Assembly: GCA_903861055.1 (NCBI GenBank)
Contig: CAIOSU010000124.1
Location: 1-14,586 of the forward strand
Origin: an uncultured bacterium
GTDB taxonomy: Bacteria > Bacteroidota > Bacteroidia > Chitinophagales > CAIOSU01
Direction: 5' to 3'
Length of the DNA stretch: 14,586 nucleotides
Shown here: positions 12,522 to 14,586 of the stretch, piece after piece
Numbering within the stretch: position 1 is the first letter of the stretch
How the letters are laid out: each line of letters begins with the position of its first letter
Position numbers and translations under genes: made by a program
Notes under the pieces: model-generated
The model's database searches: none
The model's input: the letters and a program-made list of their open reading frames with translations, nothing else
Told to the model about the DNA's origin: nothing

Positions 12522-14087
12522 TCACATCCCCATTACCTGCTTCAATTGCTGCACATAGGCAGGGTTGGCATTAAATCCGAGTTGGTTCGATTTTACCAAA
12601 TCACTATAGGCTTTTTCGTACTGGCCAAGATTGGCATACGTTTGAGACCGATTGTAATACGCCTGTCCATAATCGGGCTTCAACTCAATGGCTTTGTCGT
12701 AATCGGGCAATGCCTCCTTAAACCTCGATAACAAAGACAAAGCATTGCCCCTATTGTTGTATGCACTGGCATATTTAGAGTCGAGAGACAGGGCTTTGGT
12801 ATAATCAGTTATAGCCAACTCATATCTACGCTGGTCGAAAAAGGCCACACCTCTGTTATTATAAGGTAGCGCTTGCTCCGGAAATCGACTAATGGCATTG
12901 TTCCACAGGCTTACCTCGTTGGCCCACACCGGCACTTGCAAAAAAGTAACCCCGGCAAAAAATGCCACCAACAAGGTGCCCCCTAGCACCGCCGAGCGCC
13001 CTACCCTATTAATAAGGTAGCCTAGCGCCAACCCCACCGGAAACATGGATAGGTAAACATACCTATCGGCCACGTTCGAGAATTTTTGGAAATAATAAGG
13101 CACCACGCCCGATACGGTGGCGAATGCCACGGCAAAAAGCAGCAGGCAAGCCAAAAATGGCCTGGCTCGCTTATAAAAGAAAGCAAACAGCCCCCCAACC
13201 AATATAGGCATTATTAATACTGGCTTTATAAAATTCACATCTATTAAGTGTTGCGGGGTGCGCCCATACGACGCCGAAAGATTGAACGGAGCAAAAAGCT
13301 TCATTAAATAAAAATTAAGGGCATCAAGGGCCAGCAAGGGGCGGCTCCAGAGCGGTGCCACAAAGGCTATATTATCGGCAGGCTGCGAAATACTGGTTAT
13401 ATATATAATGGGCAATGACAGCGCCAAGCCCACCAATGCAACCACCGCGCTAGTTTTCCATGGCTTGTGCAGCAGCATTACATCGGCAATAAACACCATA
13501 ACTGGCAGTACCACAACCGATGGCTTACTGAGCAGCGCTAGCACAAACAATACTGCGGGTAGCAGATAGTGCTTTGCCCATAGCTTCTTGTCGTGCGGAG
13601 AGCCCCAATAGGCATAAAGCGCACCCAATGCAAAGGCAGTTGCCAAAAGGCCCCTAAACTCCGAAACCCAAACAACGCTCTCTACCTGCAAAGGGTGTAA
13701 CATAAACAAGGCCGCGCCCAAAGCCGCCGCCGACCATTTAGGAACAAATTGCCGTATGAGCAAAAACACCAGTAACCCATTGAGCATGTGCAGCAGTATA
13801 TTAACTGCATGAAAAATCTGTGGCTTTAAATGGCCTTGTTCATCTTTAGGCGCTATCTTGTATAAAATGCCCCAAGCGGTGTAACTAACCGGTATATAGA
13901 GCCCCTCGTAAGGTTTTTGCCAAAATTGAAGTAACTTCCCATCTACCAATGCGGGGTTGTTGGATAGGTGCAGGCGCTCATCGTCCCAAACAAAATCATA
14001 GTTGATGGTGCGCCCATAAATGAAAAAAGTTACTACCAACAATAACCCAAAAGGCCAATAACTTGTTACTTGTTTAGATTGGGGCAT
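12522..14087 (-). CDS. TMTC-like GT-C membrane protein with C-terminal tetratricopeptide repeats
   Basis: A 521-residue protein with two parts. Residues about 10-390 hold roughly ten membrane helices. The first luminal/periplasmic loop carries YDFVWDDERLHLSNNPALV (about 31-49), with the acidic pair Asp35-Asp36, followed by PVSYTAWGILY and HPLQVESVVWVSEFRGLLAT. This is the layout of the GT-C fold in TMTC-type proteins (DUF1736 family), whose animal members O-mannosylate cadherins. Residues 405-506 are three TPRs of 34 residues, each with the NRG or NRS word (PYNNRGVAFF, AYNNRGNALS, AYYNRSQTYA), a probable protein-binding surface. The bacterial function is not established; periplasmic protein glycosylation is an inference. 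ATG 14087 is used because the longer frame (GTG 14141) adds an unlikely segment that runs to 3 bp from the divergent gene. Confidence 0.82.
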   Translation of the reverse strand: MPQSKQVTSYWPFGLLLVVTFFIYGRTINYDFVWDDERLHLSNNPALVDGKLLQFWQKPYEGLYIPVSYTAWGILYKIAPKDEQGHLKPQIFHAVNILLHMLNGLLVFLLIRQFVPKWSAAALGAALFMLHPLQVESVVWVSEFRGLLATAFALGALYAYWGSPHDKKLWAKHYLLPAVLFVLALLSKPSVVVLPVMVFIADVMLLHKPWKTSAVVALVGLALSLPIIYITSISQPADNIAFVAPLWSRPLLALDALNFYLMKLFAPFNLSASYGRTPQHLIDVNFIKPVLIMPILVGGLFAFFYKRARPFLACLLLFAVAFATVSGVVPYYFQKFSNVADRYVYLSMFPVGLALGYLINRVGRSAVLGGTLLVAFFAGVTFLQVPVWANEVSLWNNAISRFPEQALPYNNRGVAFFDQRRYELAITDYTKALSLDSKYASAYNNRGNALSLLSRFKEALPDYDKAIELKPDYGQAYYNRSQTYANLGQYEKAYSDLVKSNQLGFNANPAYVQQLKQVMGM

Positions 14088-14143
14088 AATTAGATTGCAA
14101 AACGTGCCCTCAATATTAATGAATATGCAGCAATATAGCACCT

Positions 14144-14575
14144 ATGAGCACATATGAAAGCCTAACATCGGGCAAATGGAATGTTTACAGAAACCCACTA
14201 AGTGCAGGTACTATATCGCTATTGGCCAGTGTGCTGCTGATGCTAGCTACTAAAACCATTAGCCCCGCAATACCTTGGAAGATATGCGGGGCTAGTATGC
14301 TTTTCTTTGCGGTTTATACCCAAGTTACGGGTCTCTTTTTGGTTCGTTGGCCTCTATATACAGGACTTTCGTACCTTTCATTTATTGCACACGCCATTAG
14401 CTTGCTGGTTGTTGCCGGTTTGCTTGCCGATGCGCCACTATCCACGTTTCCTCAATACAAAAAAACGTTTGCACTACTTAGCATATTTTTCATATTGCTT
14501 ACTATGATAGCAGGCGTGTATCGGTTAGCCTTGTTTTTGATCGGTGACTCGCCAGCTGTTAACAAAAACCGATAG
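14144..14575 (+). CDS. Hypothetical four-helix membrane protein
   Basis: A 143-residue protein I cannot assign to a family. Four hydrophobic segments are visible, at about residues 20-38, 45-68, 73-95 and 108-132. A short polar N-terminus (MSTYESLTSGKWNVYRNP) and a basic C-terminus (AVNKNR) flank them. There are no obvious catalytic or metal-binding residues; aromatic residues sit near the helix ends, as in many small inner-membrane proteins. It starts 56 bases from the ATG of the divergent TMTC-like gene, so the two may share a control region, although I see no clean TAnnTTTG box for either one. It ends 11 bases before the window edge, so a downstream partner could exist out of view. Confidence 0.7.
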   Translation: MSTYESLTSGKWNVYRNPLSAGTISLLASVLLMLATKTISPAIPWKICGASMLFFAVYTQVTGLFLVRWPLYTGLSYLSFIAHAISLLVVAGLLADAPLSTFPQYKKTFALLSIFFILLTMIAGVYRLALFLIGDSPAVNKNR

Positions 14576-14586
14576 CAAGCAACTAG

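Overview
The window looks like chromosomal DNA from a Bacteroidota member, probably in or near Chitinophagales, Saprospirales or Flavobacteriales. The support is: promoters of the Bacteroidota type (TTTG, then TAnnTTTG), with the exact -7 word TATCTTTG found three times; two secreted proteins ending in type A type IX secretion (T9SS) sorting domains; a PorP/SprF-like barrel gene; an ECF sigma factor typical of the phylum; and a methionyl-tRNA synthetase with a fused C-terminal tRNA-binding domain. I see no phage, transposase, plasmid or CRISPR signature. Most genes are ordinary chromosomal ones.

Layout, left to right. An O-antigen-ligase-like membrane protein (16-1269, minus) has a good promoter and diverges from an ECF sigma/anti-sigma pair (1430-2250, plus) whose stop and start overlap by one base. 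Next is a two-gene plus-strand unit (2387-4206): a PorP/SprF-family outer-membrane protein and, overlapping by four bases, a small putative lipoprotein ending in a type B (gliding-motility-associated) sorting-like domain. It converges with only 3 bp to spare on a CREST/alkaline-ceramidase-like membrane protein (4210-5049, minus). A DUF3817 membrane protein (5129-5419, plus) ends at a strong hairpin, which it shares with a converging tRNA-Arg(CCT) gene (5463-5534, minus).

The right half is almost all minus strand. It holds a secreted alpha/beta-hydrolase with a T9SS tail (5646-6878), a GT39 family membrane glycosyltransferase (6986-8536), metG (8607-10739), a cysteine-rich secreted protein with a T9SS tail (10837-11724), an AlkB-like dioxygenase (11823-12440) and a TMTC-like membrane protein with C-terminal TPRs (12522-14087). 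A four-helix membrane protein of unknown function (14144-14575, plus) diverges from the last one.

The genes do not form one obvious pathway. The common themes are the cell envelope (O-antigen ligase, two GT-C-type membrane proteins, ceramidase-like protein, PorP/SprF pair, two T9SS cargo proteins) and housekeeping (metG, tRNA-Arg, AlkB). The points most worth a second look are: (1) the PorP/SprF gene coupled to a very small type B CTD-like lipoprotein; (2) an anti-sigma factor of RsrA type in which the zinc-ligand His position is Gln; (3) an in-frame repeat element inside the metG linker; and (4) a terminator loop that is a 10-nt perfect complement of the neighbouring tRNA-Arg anticodon loop. 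Several start codons can also be revised from promoter positions. All functional statements come from reading motifs by eye; no database search was run.
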